Shown here piece after piece: positions 1 to 11,458 of a DNA stretch of 64,000 bases. This DNA comes from Uranotaenia lowii (Eukaryota; Arthropoda; Insecta; Diptera; Culicidae). The notes below the pieces were generated by a model, which did no database searches, was not told the origin of the DNA, and was given only the letters and a program-made list of their open reading frames with translations. The position numbers were made by a program, and so were the translations under genes. Position 1 is the stretch's first letter. Each line of letters starts with the position of its first letter. The DNA is taken from positions 94,849,617-94,913,616 of the forward strand of contig NC_073691.1 of assembly GCF_029784155.1 (NCBI RefSeq), written 5' to 3'.

Positions 1-1766
1 CTTAGCTCCGTTTCTGTCGCTAAATGCGCATAACCCTTTGCCTGGTAATCTTCTAATTGTTTCTTTAAATTTTCTAGTAGACGTGGATTCTTAGCCATTT
101 TACGTTCCAGGCATTCCATGCGTTTCACCGCCATTGGGTAGCTATCGGGTAGTTCGAACTCATCGAAACGCCAAAGAAGTCGAGTTGAGAATCTTTCACC
201 TATTCTGTGTGTTGTTTCTTCCAAGATGGAACGGGCTCTTTTATCTGCTTCGGATTCTAAGGTAATTTCCGTTGTCAATCCTGCATCTTCTTGTGAGATG
301 AAATTATGCACCATCGAGTGAAGAGTTTCATCTTTCAAACATTCACAAGCGTGAAAGCTAATAGACGGGATATTTGATTCACTTTTAGCTCCACCGTAGA
401 TGCACCAGCCCAAGCGAGTTTTCGCAGCCTTTGGTTCATCCGATTGCCCTTCCTTGACTCTCAATGGCACGGTCAGATGAAGGTTGTTCACGCCGATCAA
501 GATCCGAGGGACTGCATTGACGTAGCTCCCCACCGGGAGTCCTTTAAGATGTCGATATTTGTTTGCTAAGTATTCATAATCCAACGTTTGTGTCGGCAAT
601 GACAATCGTTTAACCGTACGCGTTTCTTTCATGTTGGTTTTCTGCTGGTTTATTCCGGAAATCACAAGATCGACAATTTCAGAATCCTTTTCTATGCGTG
701 ACATATTGCCGGTCCACTGAAGGCAGAGTGCTTGAGGAGTCCCTTTAATGTTCAATTCGTTGACAAGTGATTCCTCAATCAGCGTGAGGGACGATCCTTC
801 ATCGATGAAAGCAACGGTGTCGATGGACTTTCCGTTACCGTACACTGTGATAGGAATTATTCGAAATAGACTCCCACGTTCCGAACTTCTATGAGACAGT
901 ATTTCGCCAGAGGAAGCTGGTTGAACGGTAATAGGAGTTTGGTTCTGCATTCCTGATTGTGATCGGCCTGAATCTCTAACTGTCGACGAAGGATGCGGCG
1001 GATTCGGAGAGGAAGAGGGGGTGTGGAGAAGGGTATGATGGCGATAGTTGCAACCGGAAATCCCACATTTGTTTTGGCTTCGACACGATCTCTTCCCATG
1101 GGCAAAAAGACAGATACGACATATCTGTGCAGAGTTGATTAAGTTCCAGCGCTCTTCTATATTGGACAATATGAAATCTTCGCAATCCCTCAGATAGTGT
1201 TGACCAGCACATTTCGGACATCTTTTTCCCGGATGGTATCGTTCCGGTGGCAGCTCCGTGTGCGCATGAACTGTGCCACGTTTTATTTTATTTGTCTCCT
1301 TCTTCACTGCTACTCCACTGCTCGGACAAACTTGACTCACTGTTCGCGCTACGTTATTCATGAAGGCACCAAATGTTTTTAGATTCACTTCGCTCAAACC
1401 TTTGCAATGTTTTGCCCAATCATACATCACATGCGCGGGTAATCGATTGACGAGTTCGGATAACAGAGTGGGATTTGAGAGATGTTCATGCAGATGGGCG
1501 GCTTCTAGATGGCCACTCAAACTTTTAACGGCCACACCATAATCGACCAAAGTCTCAAGACGATCCGGTTTTGGAGCTGGAATTCCACGAATTTTTTCCA
1601 GAAGTTCCTCTAACAGCAATTCGGGCCGTCCATAAACGAAGCGAAGGGTTTCCATAATTTGGGGAACACACTCTGGCTGAAGCAAATCGCTTCGGACAGC
1701 TTCTAAAGCGGGGCCCTTAAGGCAACGCTGAAGGCGAACTAAATTTTCGGCTGGGCTAAAGCCACA
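1..1766 (-). CDS. BEL/Pao retrotransposon Gag-Pol, middle part, running off the window edge
   Basis: Read on the minus strand, this is one frame without stops from about 1766 to base 1, continuing past the window. In order it shows the rest of the DUF1759-type gag domain, a Cys/His zinc-knuckle region (about 1220-1020), a retropepsin-like DUF1758 protease (motif AFIDEGSS near 800) and the start of the pol linker toward the reverse transcriptase. It is the downstream part of the gag that starts at 3630; the two are separated by an insertion at 1769-2520. The protein would make virus-like particles and process the polyprotein. The protease has DEGS where many relatives have DSGS. The frame is open but the element is broken by the insertion, so this copy is probably dead. 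Confidence 0.88.
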
Positions 1767-1768
1767 AT

Positions 1769-2520
1769 GGATCGATGGATTTACTTTACAGAGAGGTGTC
1801 GCCATCAGCGTTCAGAGCTGTCAAACCTCATGTCAAAGAAAACGACCTGCGTAATATTTCATATGGGCGAATTCAGCAGTTGGCTCTAATCGAGAAAAAC
1901 GTATTTAAGATTTCCGAACATTTTAGAAATTCCTATTTAAAAATCAAGCACTATTTCTTCAAAAACTTATGCTAATTATTCGATTATTGTTCGTTGAATA
2001 TCAAAAATAGTGCATTTTTCGGTAAGTTTTTGATATTTGAAAGTTTTACTTGTGGTGACTCTCATTTTTTTACTCAATCTTGTTTTTTTTTTAATTTTAT
2101 TTGTATCTTTAGGATTTCCTCATATGATCGGTCGCTTTTTATCGATTTTGCAAATGCATTCTTCATTCGTTCGTACTCGAAAAACGAATAATATGCCATT
2201 TTACCATAAGGTGATGTAAGGTAAAAAAAGATTGCTCATCTTGTGTGTTTATGTTATAAATGATTAATTTGGAATAAAAGAATCTTAGTGCTTATAATTT
2301 AATTTACTAGCCCTTTATGATCATAATGACTAAAATTTTCATTTTAAGATTCTTATATTTTGTTAACTATATACATAGTTCCAATACGACCAACCCAAAA
2401 ATCTGACTTTTTATTGTGCTGCCATCTGTTAGCAGCAATCAGTTTGTTTGAAAATGCGACAGATGGCATTGATTTTTCCCTCTATCGGTAGAATAATTCA
2501 GAAGGCCCTTAAATTAATCC
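1769..2520. mobile_element. 752-bp insertion inside BEL gag
   Basis: The gag frame stops at its right edge and resumes at its left edge. Removing 1769-2520 plus one AT dinucleotide makes the flanks continuous, so AT at 1767-1768 and 2521-2522 is the likely target duplication. The ends are GGAT and ATCC, a weak inverted repeat. The interior is AT-rich and no transposase is seen. An inverted pair, GCCATCTGT near 2420 and ACAGATGGC near 2458, could form a small hairpin. The superfamily is not recognised. Confidence 0.6.
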
Positions 2521-2522
2521 AT

Positions 2523-3630
2523 TAAGAGTGGTATTAGTAAAGGTACTAATGAAGATGGGCCACTCAGCTGGTGAACCAGTAAATGTAGGCAAATCGCGAT
2601 TCATTACCTGCCTAGCAGCAAGTTGAGAAGGCGTTGGTTGGTACGCGGGCAATAGATGGGTAAAATTTATGTGATCATTTGGGCCCAGCCCAAGTTGTTG
2701 AATTAGGTGTGATAGGGGCTCACTTTGTTGGCAAGGCAGTGTATTTTGGTCATGTGGAAGAATAATTGGAACAGTCTTACCTGGGACTTGCTGAATCATC
2801 TCGGAGGGAAGAGAACACTGTTTATCATTCGTTACATGATCCTGAACTTGGCTGCGACTGGTGTCCATTCCCGCTGGAGTTGAGAGGATTCTTCCGGTAC
2901 CTCTGGCTACGGCTGGATGCATTGGGCTAATATCTATTTGCGGCTGGTTGAACACCGGCGGATGTGCCACTGATAGCTTGGGTATCGTTCCTGTAGAGCG
3001 TCGTGGAGTGAACTGCTTCGGATGTGCTTCGGAAGCATCGGGTTGAATGGCGCCGCTTGATTGCTGCTGCTTATCCTTTTCCGGTTCCATAATTCCGAGC
3101 TGTACACTGACCGGGTCGTCTCGACGGGAAGAATTTTCCACCCAGGTTTCGATCCTCTTCCTGCGAGATCGATGACTGATAAGACTACGTACTTCTCCTT
3201 CTTTGTCAGAGATGTGGTCTTCTTGCAAGAGCTTAAACTTGCCATCGATATAGTCTTTTTCAGCTTGGATTTCTTCCAGCTGAGATTTGAGGCGATCTTC
3301 TCGTGCCTTTTCGCGAACCTTGCGAGCACGACGATCCAGTGCGCGCTGTTCTTGTAGCAGCTGCAGCTGGAGTTTCTTCCGTCGGTTAAGTATGCTGGAC
3401 GTTGTAAGCAAGGAACTTTCACTGATTGCCGGTATACAATTTCGGCAACTCCACGGGCGATTAGCAATCGATCCAGTAACTCCTGCACACAGCTGGTGCC
3501 ACCAACTTTGACAATTGTCACACTGCACCAAGTTGCTCCATGAGTCGGGCTTCTGGCAAGCAACACAACTGCTTTTCTCGGAATTTCTGGCAGGGGTTCC
3601 TTCCTGACCCTCGTTATTTGATCCAGCCAT
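2523..3630 (-). CDS. BEL/Pao Gag N-terminal part with PHD finger (truncated by insertion)
   Basis: The ATG at 3630 lies 15 bp after the putative LTR. Residues about 22-65 form a PHD-type C4HC3 zinc finger (LVQCDNCQSWWHQLC core). It is followed by a charged, probably coiled-coil segment at about 85-145 rich in K, E, Q and R, and a low-complexity P/Q/T-rich stretch. The last residues (DLPTFTGSPAEWPIF) begin the DUF1759-like gag domain of BEL/Pao elements. The frame runs a few codons into the insertion at 1769-2520 and ends at a stop at 2509; the rest of gag continues at 1766 and below. A host PHD protein is unlikely because the gag and protease domains follow directly. The role is virion structure; a chromatin-reading role of the PHD finger is inference. 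Confidence 0.85.
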
Positions 3631-3645
3631 ATTAATTTTGAAGAT

Positions 3646-4217
3646 TGTTGACGGTGGGCGTTACAAAAAACCAATTTTGCTAGCGAAACGCTTCAAACTG
3701 AAAGTTTATTATAAGTATTATTGAAGCGACTTAAAGTTATTCAACTTACATTAATAGTTTTCAGGTATGTTTAACGCGTCAACGTGTTTGCTGATTATGC
3801 CGGGAAACAGTTAGGAAACCTGACTTTCTAATAAATTTCGATTAATACTATTTACCAATATTTTAACTTGAAATCTAACCTGCTATGTAGCGGAACCGAT
3901 TACAAATCAACGGAACGGATGGAATAATAAGAACGGCAAGCTAAATATTCGGTAACAACTATAGAAGATAGAAATTAGTTCACATTAGTTCACATTTTTT
4001 CATTAATTTGTGTGATTCACATTTGTTAACCTCGAAGTAGCCACGTCGGAGAAGTGTGATAAAGTAACCAAGGAAACGACGGCGATGTCAATAGGATGCC
4101 GGTCGTCGTTGCGTCTGTCAAATAGCCTCTGCGTCCGCCCCAAATAGTTTCAAGATTCGTCACGATTGTTTGGCGGCGTCTCGAGGTACTCTCAAGCAGT
4201 GCACCCAGTTCTCAACA
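3646..4217 (-). repeat. Putative 5' LTR of the left BEL/Pao element
   Basis: On the minus strand the segment begins TGTTGA at 4217 and ends TCAACA at 3646. This is the TG...CA form with a 6-bp inverted end, directly before the gag ATG. An AATAAA lies near its 3' part (around 3706 on the minus strand). The partner LTR is outside the window, so the boundary cannot be confirmed. No clear tRNA primer-binding site lies in the 15-bp leader. Confidence 0.6.
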
Positions 4218-4279
4218 TGCAAGTTTATCGTGCTGTGCCAAAATTCGGTTTGAAAGCGATGCACCTCTAGCAAACTGTG

Positions 4280-5171
4280 CACTCATCCGAAAAGGAAACG
4301 TTAAATTCACCTGGATTTTCACGTAGGCGCTCATTACGTGAATTTTTGATCGATTTACGTGAAGCACTTAAAAATTAATAGAAAATCACTTGATCTTTAC
4401 GTGAAATTCACTTGGTTGCATGCGGTCAAAACCCAGACACTTGCGATCTACGTGAAAATCCAGTGATCCACCAAGTATAGACGGGTTTGGTAATTTCTAT
4501 GTGGTATTCACGTAACTCTGAATGGATCATTCACGTAGCATCTATGTGAAAGAATACAGTATTCAATATGGCGTAGATCCAACAGTTCGGGCTGGAAGAT
4601 AGAGACATTCTGCGGTGATGGAAAAGCTGATTTTTTGTGAGTAATAAGAATTTGGTTTTTTCGTTGATGTTTACATTTTTGGCTATTTTTACAGGATTTG
4701 GAATTGGGGCCGCTAGGAGACCCAGCAACCGCGGTTCATCAATTGCCATTCCATCGGTGGTGTTTTGATAAATTTAGTGAAGTGTTAATGTTAAAGTGGT
4801 AAAGTTAAAGTGGTAAACTACAATAACCATGGAATTAGAAAGTATGTGTAATCTGTTTTGAGTTTCATTCGACATAATAAAACTTCTCTGCGAAATTAAA
4901 ATATGTTTTAAATTCAAGATGCGAAATAATACACCCGCTACGTGCCAATCAATATGAAATCTACGTGAATTTGCATGTAGCAGAACGAGTTCCTTTTCCA
5001 CGTACACTTCAAGTGGAATTCATCCACAACACACATGGAAATAACGTGAATTCTGTTTGCTGCGCGAGCTCTGTTTGCCACCTGAAATTCACGTAGATTC
5101 CACATGATTTTCGGGTGGCAAAAATCTATGTACATTTTCACGTAGCGATAATGTGAATAGTTTTTTCAGTG
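4280..5171. mobile_element. MITE-like element with many ACGTGAA motifs
   Basis: The left end CACTCATCCGAAAA and the reverse complement of the right end CACTGAAAAAAC form a loose inverted terminal repeat. The interior repeats ACGTGAA or TTCACGT at least ten times on both strands, mostly near the ends, so the element can fold back. No transposase is seen. The target duplication is unclear. Confidence 0.5.
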
Positions 5172-5659
5172 TGCAGCAGTTTATTTAAAGCTTAATGTGT
5201 CAGATAACAGCTGATTGTATTTTTTTATATTTTTTTCTTTCGAGAGGAGGGTGAATGTGTGGGTCGAGCTGAACACGATAAAAGGAGTGTGAATATAGCA
5301 TGCGCTCACTATGCAACTGCGTTTATATAGATGCTGTCTATCGCTGGAGTTCAACGTCGATGTTACGAATCGCTGCTATACCAGGCCTCGCCTGTACTTA
5401 AGCATCGATGAGGCATTATTTGGTTTCCACAGTAGGTACAGCTATATCACGCGTTATTATATTTTTTTAAATTTCTCTATTTGAAACGGCTCATACCTTG
5501 AGGCTTTCAGGAGCCAAACTCGTTTTTTATGTTTACATTTGTTTATTTAGGTCTAGATCATCATTTTTTAACTTTTTGAAGAGAACAGGGAATAGATAGG
5601 GAAATACGAAAATAAAAAGAATTATAGATGAAGATCAATAGCTTTTAGGAAACTTTATT
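5172..5659. other. Unannotated AT-rich spacer
   Basis: I see no gene or recognised repeat here. The segment may be host DNA or the remote 5' flank of the decayed LINE that follows the inserted Jockey element. Confidence 0.4.
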
Positions 5660-5850
5660 AGTGTGCGTGATCACTTCCATCTGTACCGTTGAGCCGTCAA
5701 CACGTACGCCGGAGCATCGTATCGTTGCTGTGTACCTGCAGGAACATTTTACATTATTTATTTTTTCCTTACCTGTATTTCAATCAGCACTTTTCAGTGC
5801 TAAAATTATTTTCATTTTCTTTTATTCATATTTTCTCTTTTCTTTCCAGC

Positions 5851-7284
5851 ATGGGGAAGTCTTCGGCCGGCTCAAGGGCTGGAAGAAAACGGATTGCTGA
5901 ACCTAATCCAGGGCCATCTGCCAAAAAAGTTGAAATTTCCAATTCATTCAATGTCCTTCATAACATTGGTGATGAGGAAATATTCATATTTAATTCTGAT
6001 AAGAGTACTAAGAAACCTTCTTCTTCTTCTTATACTCTTAAAAACGAAAAGATTCCACCAATAACGGTCACGATTCCTGACTTCAATGCCTTTCGAAAAG
6101 AAATCGTCACTTCCGTCAAGGATGTGAAGATTTCTTTTCAGATCGGTCGAAGGGGAACTGCTCGTATATTGGCGGAATCTTTTAATGATTTTCAAAAAAT
6201 TTTAAATTATTTGAATAATAAAAAACACCAATTTTTTACGTACGACACTAGAGGTGATCGTCCTTTTAAAGTTGTACTTCGTGGTCTCACCGGCGATCAG
6301 ACACCGGATGAGATCATAAATGAATTAAATTCTTTGTTAGGTTTTCCTCCAATTCAAGTAATTCAAATGAGGAAAAGAACCAACACGAATAATATCAGTA
6401 GTGTTGGTTTTGCTCCTGAGCTTTATTTGATCCATTTTAAAAAGGATCAAGTTAATAATTTGCAAATTCTTGAAAAGGCTCGTCTTATGTTTCATTGTCG
6501 AGTCAAATTCGAACCTTTTCGAAAATCTTCAACCAATTTCCTTCAAAATATTACGCAATGTCGTCGTTGTCAAGCTTTTTGTCACGGCACTAAAAATTGT
6601 AGAATGAATGCCAGATGCATGCTTTGCGGCTCATTCGATCATGAAAAATCTAAATGCCTTTATGGTGGTGATAAACCAAAAACAGAATTTTTCAAGTGTG
6701 CAAATTGCGCAGGTAATCATTCCTCGAATTCGCTAGACTGTCCCATCAGGGCAAAAATTATTGCTTCTAGGAAAAATCCCAAAGTTTCCAGAAAAGTTTC
6801 TTCTCCTCCTTCCTCTTTTTCGTCTACACACGTCAGACCGGCAAACAACCTGCCTGTTCGCAGTCAGCCTCGGCCTACATTGGAATCACGGCTGGGTAAT
6901 ACCCGAAGTGATTTTAATGTTACCTGGGCTGATTCTGCGCCACAGACTCGTTGTTTATCGTTCTCAGAGGTGGTTGAAAATGGGTTGCCTTCTCCAGGCA
7001 TAAATAATAAAAATGGGAAAAAACCAAGTCTCAACGTTCATGCGAAGGCTTGGGAAAATCCCCGAAATTCAAATACTTTTTCTTCTCCTTCCTCTTCTGA
7101 TTCTAACAATTTTGTTGATTTGGGTGAGATTACTGAGGAAAAATTAAAATTTTTGCATCAAAATTTAATGGAAATGATGCAACTTATGTTGAAAGCAAAT
7201 TCAATGTTTGAAGCTTTCCAAACTTCTTTTAATTATGCTAACAAAATTATTATGACTTTACGATTCCCTCATGGATCCAAATAG
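5851..7284 (+). CDS. LINE ORF1, Gag-like nucleic-acid-binding protein
   Basis: I place the start at the ATG at 5851 (MGKSSAGSRAGRKR), giving 477 residues. The in-frame ATG at 5689 adds a hydrophobic stretch that reads like translated 5' UTR. The central part (about residues 75-220) looks like the RRM/PRE_C2HC-type gag domain of Jockey elements. It is followed by Cys/His knuckles CRRCQAFCHGTKNC, CMLCGSFDHEKSKC and CANCAGNHSSNSLDCP at roughly residues 235-300, then an S/P-rich tail. The protein would bind the LINE RNA in the RNP. It overlaps ORF2 by 14 nt, which suggests coupled translation. A pyrimidine-rich stretch with CAG just before the ATG resembles a splice acceptor but may be chance. 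Confidence 0.92.
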   Translation: MGKSSAGSRAGRKRIAEPNPGPSAKKVEISNSFNVLHNIGDEEIFIFNSDKSTKKPSSSSYTLKNEKIPPITVTIPDFNAFRKEIVTSVKDVKISFQIGRRGTARILAESFNDFQKILNYLNNKKHQFFTYDTRGDRPFKVVLRGLTGDQTPDEIINELNSLLGFPPIQVIQMRKRTNTNNISSVGFAPELYLIHFKKDQVNNLQILEKARLMFHCRVKFEPFRKSSTNFLQNITQCRRCQAFCHGTKNCRMNARCMLCGSFDHEKSKCLYGGDKPKTEFFKCANCAGNHSSNSLDCPIRAKIIASRKNPKVSRKVSSPPSSFSSTHVRPANNLPVRSQPRPTLESRLGNTRSDFNVTWADSAPQTRCLSFSEVVENGLPSPGINNKNGKKPSLNVHAKAWENPRNSNTFSSPSSSDSNNFVDLGEITEEKLKFLHQNLMEMMQLMLKANSMFEAFQTSFNYANKIIMTLRFPHGSK

Positions 7285-9928
7285 ATGTTTAAATATTATG
7301 AATTGGAACGCTAGATCTTTGCTGGCTAACCAAGACGAGTTCTTTTTATTTTTGAAAACTCAAAACATACATATTGCTGCCATCACTGAAACTTTTTTAA
7401 AGCCAGACAATAACTTGAAAAGCAATGCTTTCTTTAAAATTTTACGAAATGATCGACTTGATCGACAAGGTGGGGGTGTAGCTATTGTCATCAATAGTCG
7501 TCTCAAATTTAGACTTCTTCCTTCTTTCAATACAAAAGTCTTAGAAACAATTGGAATTGAATTAGAAACTTCTATGGGGAAAATTATAATTGTTGCCGCA
7601 TATTTGCCTTTTCAATGTAGCGGTGAACAGAAAAATTTTTTGAAGGGAGATTTACAAAAACTCACCAGAAATAAATCTAAATTTTTTATTATTGGTGACT
7701 TTAATGCAAAACACCGATCTTGGAATAATATTTCATCAAATTCAAATGGGAATATTTTGTTTAATGACTGCTCTGCAGGTTATTATACTGTTGAATATCC
7801 TAATGGGCATACTTGTTTTTCTTCAATTAGAAATCCCTCCACAATTGATTTGGTTCTAACGGATTTAGGCGAGCATTGTAGTCAATTAGTTACTCATGCG
7901 GACCTCGATTCAGACCACCTTCCAGTAACATTTTCTTTATCCCAGAGTCCCATTGAAAACCCTTTAAAATCAACTTTTAACTTTCAAAAGGCTAACTGGG
8001 AGCGATATATGAATTTTATTGAACGTAATTTAGATGTAAACGTTCCACTGAATTCAATAGAAGATATTGATTTGGCTGTAGAAAATTTGACAACTGCAAT
8101 AGTCAATGCTAAAGCCGCTTCAATACCTAAAGTTAAACATAAATTCAATCAACCTTTAATTGATGATGATCTTCAGTTTTTGATACGACTGAAAAACATT
8201 CGTCGACGCCAATTTCAACGAACTAGGGATCCTTATTTGAAATTAATTTATTGCGACCTTCAAAAAGAGATCAAACGTCGTTTAAATTTCATTCGTAATG
8301 AAAATTTTACTAAAGCAGTAGAGGACATAAAACCCTACTCAAAGCCATTTTGGAAATTAACTAAAATTCTAAAAAAGCCCCAGAAGCCAATTCCTACTTT
8401 GAAAGATGGGGATAAACTTTTTTTAACTAATTCAGAAAAAGCTCAAAAATTAGCCCAACAATTTGAGTCTGCTCATGATTTTAATTTAAACGTTGTAAGT
8501 CCAATTGATGCTCAAATTTCCCTAGAATTTGATGATATTATTTCTAAGCAAATTGTGTTTGAAAGTTCTTGTGAGACAAATATTGATGAACTTAAATTGA
8601 TTTTCAAAAAATTTAAAAATATGAAAGCCCCGGGGGAAGATGGGATTTTCTATATTCTTATTAAAAAGTTGCCTGAAAGCACTTTAAATTTTTTAGTTAA
8701 AATCTTCAACAAATGTTTTCACTTGGCTTATTTTCCCAATAAATGGAAAAATGCCAAAGTAACTCCAATTTTGAAACCTGGAAAAAGTGCTTCAGAGCCT
8801 TCAAGTTATCGACCAATTAGTTTGCTTCCTTCTTTAAGTAAACTATTTGAGAGAGTTATTTTGAATAGAATGATGATTCACATTAATCAGAATTCTATTT
8901 TCCCTGATGAACAATTTGGTTTTCGTCATGGACATTCTACTACACATCAACTTTTGAGTGTAACTAATATGATTAACGCTAGCAAATCTGAGGGTTATTC
9001 AACTGGTGTTGCTCTTCTTGATATTGAAAAAGCTTTTGACAGTGTTTGGCACAAAGGTTTAGTAGCTAAATTAGCTCGATTTGATTTTCCTCTATATCTC
9101 ACCAAAATTATTCAAAATTATTTGACTAGCCGAACTTTGCAAGTAAGCTATCAAAATTCATGCTCTGAAAGGATACCCATTAGAGCTGGTGTCCCTCAGG
9201 GTAGTATACTTGGGCCTATTTTATACAATATTTTTACTTCTGATCTTCCTGATGTCCCAGAAGGAAAAGGTAGAAGATTATTTGCTGACGATACTTTGCT
9301 TTCAGCCAAAGGTCGAAATTTACGGGTGGTACGCAGTAGATTGCAACAAAATTTAAATTCCTTTTTGAATTACTTGAAAATGTGGAAAATTTCTCCTAAC
9401 GCTTCCAAAACTCAACTTATTTTATTTCCCCATAAGCCAAGAGCAAATTTTTTAAAACCTAATGAAAATCATTCCATAACTTTTAATGGGGTTTCTCTAG
9501 AATGGTCTGATCACGTGAAGTACTTGGGACTCACACTTGATCGGAATCTTTCTTTTAAGAATCACATTGAAGATATTCAATCTAAATGTAATAAATACAC
9601 TAAATCTCTTTATTCTCTCATCAACAGGAAATCCCGGTTGTGTCTGCGAAATAAGATGCTCATCTACAAACAAGTTTTCCGACCAGCGATAATGTATGCA
9701 GTTCCGATTTGGTCTAGCTGCTGCGCGACGAGGAAGAAAGCCATCCAGAGGATTCAGAACAAAGTTCTGAAAATGATTTTGCGGCTTCCACCTTGGCACA
9801 GCACCGAAGATCTTCATCGGATTGCGGGCATTGAATCGATCGGAGAGATGGCCAACAAAATTATCTCCAACTTCAGAGGCAAATCGATGCAGTCTTCCAT
9901 CGCAGAGATTCGTTCTCTTTATGTTTAG
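7271..9928 (+). CDS. LINE ORF2: AP endonuclease and reverse transcriptase
   Basis: This is an intact 885-residue frame. The N-terminal apurinic-like endonuclease shows NWNARSL, TETFLKP, GDFNAKH and SDHLP (about residues 10-225). The reverse transcriptase shows YRPISLLPSLSKLFE, FGFRHGHSTTHQLL, LDIEKAFDSVWH (about 583), GVPQGSILGP (about 640) and the catalytic FADD (about 671-674). A C-terminal segment resembles the thumb and terminal region of Jockey RTs. It nicks target DNA and reverse-transcribes the LINE RNA at the nick. There is no RNase H domain. All catalytic motifs I can check are present. Confidence 0.95.
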   Translation: MDPNRCLNIMNWNARSLLANQDEFFLFLKTQNIHIAAITETFLKPDNNLKSNAFFKILRNDRLDRQGGGVAIVINSRLKFRLLPSFNTKVLETIGIELETSMGKIIIVAAYLPFQCSGEQKNFLKGDLQKLTRNKSKFFIIGDFNAKHRSWNNISSNSNGNILFNDCSAGYYTVEYPNGHTCFSSIRNPSTIDLVLTDLGEHCSQLVTHADLDSDHLPVTFSLSQSPIENPLKSTFNFQKANWERYMNFIERNLDVNVPLNSIEDIDLAVENLTTAIVNAKAASIPKVKHKFNQPLIDDDLQFLIRLKNIRRRQFQRTRDPYLKLIYCDLQKEIKRRLNFIRNENFTKAVEDIKPYSKPFWKLTKILKKPQKPIPTLKDGDKLFLTNSEKAQKLAQQFESAHDFNLNVVSPIDAQISLEFDDIISKQIVFESSCETNIDELKLIFKKFKNMKAPGEDGIFYILIKKLPESTLNFLVKIFNKCFHLAYFPNKWKNAKVTPILKPGKSASEPSSYRPISLLPSLSKLFERVILNRMMIHINQNSIFPDEQFGFRHGHSTTHQLLSVTNMINASKSEGYSTGVALLDIEKAFDSVWHKGLVAKLARFDFPLYLTKIIQNYLTSRTLQVSYQNSCSERIPIRAGVPQGSILGPILYNIFTSDLPDVPEGKGRRLFADDTLLSAKGRNLRVVRSRLQQNLNSFLNYLKMWKISPNASKTQLILFPHKPRANFLKPNENHSITFNGVSLEWSDHVKYLGLTLDRNLSFKNHIEDIQSKCNKYTKSLYSLINRKSRLCLRNKMLIYKQVFRPAIMYAVPIWSSCCATRKKAIQRIQNKVLKMILRLPPWHSTEDLHRIAGIESIGEMANKIISNFRGKSMQSSIAEIRSLYV

Positions 9929-10423
9929 TTTAATTTTAGGATAGTGTTTAGTTTTAAGTATAAAATATTTTTGCTATTACAGGATGTTCTCCTACATTAA
10001 AAACTTGATTGCGCTCAGCAAATTTAAATCTTATAAATAAATTTTTATAATCTAGTTAACTATAGGGCTATGAACAGTTCATTATTGAGCTGAACACCTA
10101 GTTTAATGCAATAATGTAATATAAGTGTAATGATGATTTGATACAAATAAAGACATAATTAAAAAAAAAAAAAGTGTGCGTGATAAACCAGACTAACTTT
10201 CTAGAGCTCCGCTATTTTTCCAAAATTAAACAGTTTACAGTTCAATTAAAATATTGAAAATATCGGTAAAGTGTTCTCGTAACAACAGAGTTTCGCGTGT
10301 GTATCAATTGCACTTCAAGATACTCCAACTCGACCACATCAGCAATTTTGAAATATCGAAGACGGACCATTAGTGGATTTTGTGGAAACATTTTGTTAAC
10401 AACCACATCCATAAAGCACCGGT

Positions 10424-11458
10424 ATGAATACCAAATCACCAAATCATCTGGTATCATTAATTCGTACCACTGTATTGGAAGCACTTGATGAAACCCTGGG
10501 GAGTGTACGAACACTTACATCTTCAATCCAAAATGCAATAGATGAACTCACCGGTGAGCTGATCAAAATTAAACAAGCGCAAAAAATCCTAGCAGCAAAT
10601 CTGGACCATCTATCTTCAAAGGTTAGTGAAAACGATGACTCCACAACCAATCTAAAAAATTAGCTAAAAATAAACCTATTGGAAACCACTCGTCGTTTGA
10701 ACTACGTGGAACAATGTCAGTTTAATAACGATATTCTGATTTCAAATATTGAGCCTAATGATCACTTAGATACACAATCATTGGTCCTCACTCTCGCAAA
10801 AGCAAACAACCTACCACTGGAATCACACGACATCAGTTTTTGTAAGCGCATGAGAACAACAAACAAGTCTGGTATTGCGCCGATTCTCGTCCGCTTCCAC
10901 AACGCATCACGGAAGCATGCTTTTGTACAAGAATCCCAGGGAAGGAGGATGCACAATGGTCAGCTTGCGCAACGTAGCACTCGAAAAATCTACGTCAACC
11001 ATCGTTGAATACCAGCCTATCAACATTTGGATCTCTTATGCGAACAATTGGGAAAAGATCAGGGTACTCCGCTTACTACAACCACGGACGGTTTTTTCTG
11101 CGCAGCCACACGGAGCGTTCGCTCACATCCATATGTGTTCCTGAAGACATCCCATCATCGATCCGGACCGTCATCAATCTACACAATGATAAGTAAACTC
11201 TCAATCATCAAGTTACTTTTGCTACCTACACCTATCAATACTTTCCTACCCAAAAAAACTACTTCCTTATCACTCCAGAAAACCTCTCCATATCCCCCCA
11301 TCATGAAGCTGAAAAACAAAATTATGATCATTGTTGCTGCTGCTGCCGGTTTAGTTGTTGTTGTTGTTGTTGTTGTTGTTGGCACTGCTGCTGCTGTCGC
11401 TATTGCTACACGATATCTCCACTCGTTTACTTTAATTTCATCTGACGATCATGGATGA
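10424..11458 (+). pseudogene. ORF1 remnant of the CR1/L2-like LINE
   Basis: One frame runs from 10424 to 11458 with a TAG at 10661-10663 and a TGA at 11006-11008. The first part (about 80 residues) is helical and heptad-like, consistent with a coiled coil. The middle (VEQCQFNNDILISNIE onward) looks like the RRM-like domain of LINE ORF1 proteins, which bind RNA and trimerise. The last part carries a GTT repeat that translates as poly-valine and is probably not coding. With two in-frame stops it is a pseudogene. Confidence 0.7.
11354..11381 (+). repeat. (GTT)n microsatellite
   Basis: About nine perfect GTT units, flanked by imperfect GCT repeats, lie between the ORF1 and ORF2 remnants of the LINE. 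Confidence 0.95.

Larger units (their letters stand above)
5660..10184 (+). mobile_element. Full-length Jockey-clade LINE with target-site duplications
   Basis: GTGTGCGTGAT occurs at 5661-5671 and again at 10174-10184, directly after a poly-A tail, so the element occupies 5672-10173. It has a 5' UTR, two slightly overlapping ORFs, a short 3' UTR and poly-A. Both ORFs are open, so this is a recent and possibly competent copy. ORF2 has an endonuclease and a reverse transcriptase but no RNase H, and the gag-like ORF1 has CCHC knuckles, as in Jockey-clade elements such as mosquito Juan. It is inserted next to, or inside, the older LINE that begins at 10185. Confidence 0.95.

Noticed and set aside
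2509..3630. A host PHD-finger gene
   Set aside because: The frame runs into the BEL gag domain and, past the insertion, into protease; it is retrotransposon gag.
5689..5850. Upstream in-frame ATG as start of the Jockey ORF1
   Set aside because: The added 54 residues are hydrophobic and low in character, unlike gag; the ATG at 5851 begins a basic, gag-like sequence.
11335..11458. Poly-valine protein segment as a membrane domain
   Set aside because: It is a translated GTT microsatellite between two LINE pseudo-ORFs.
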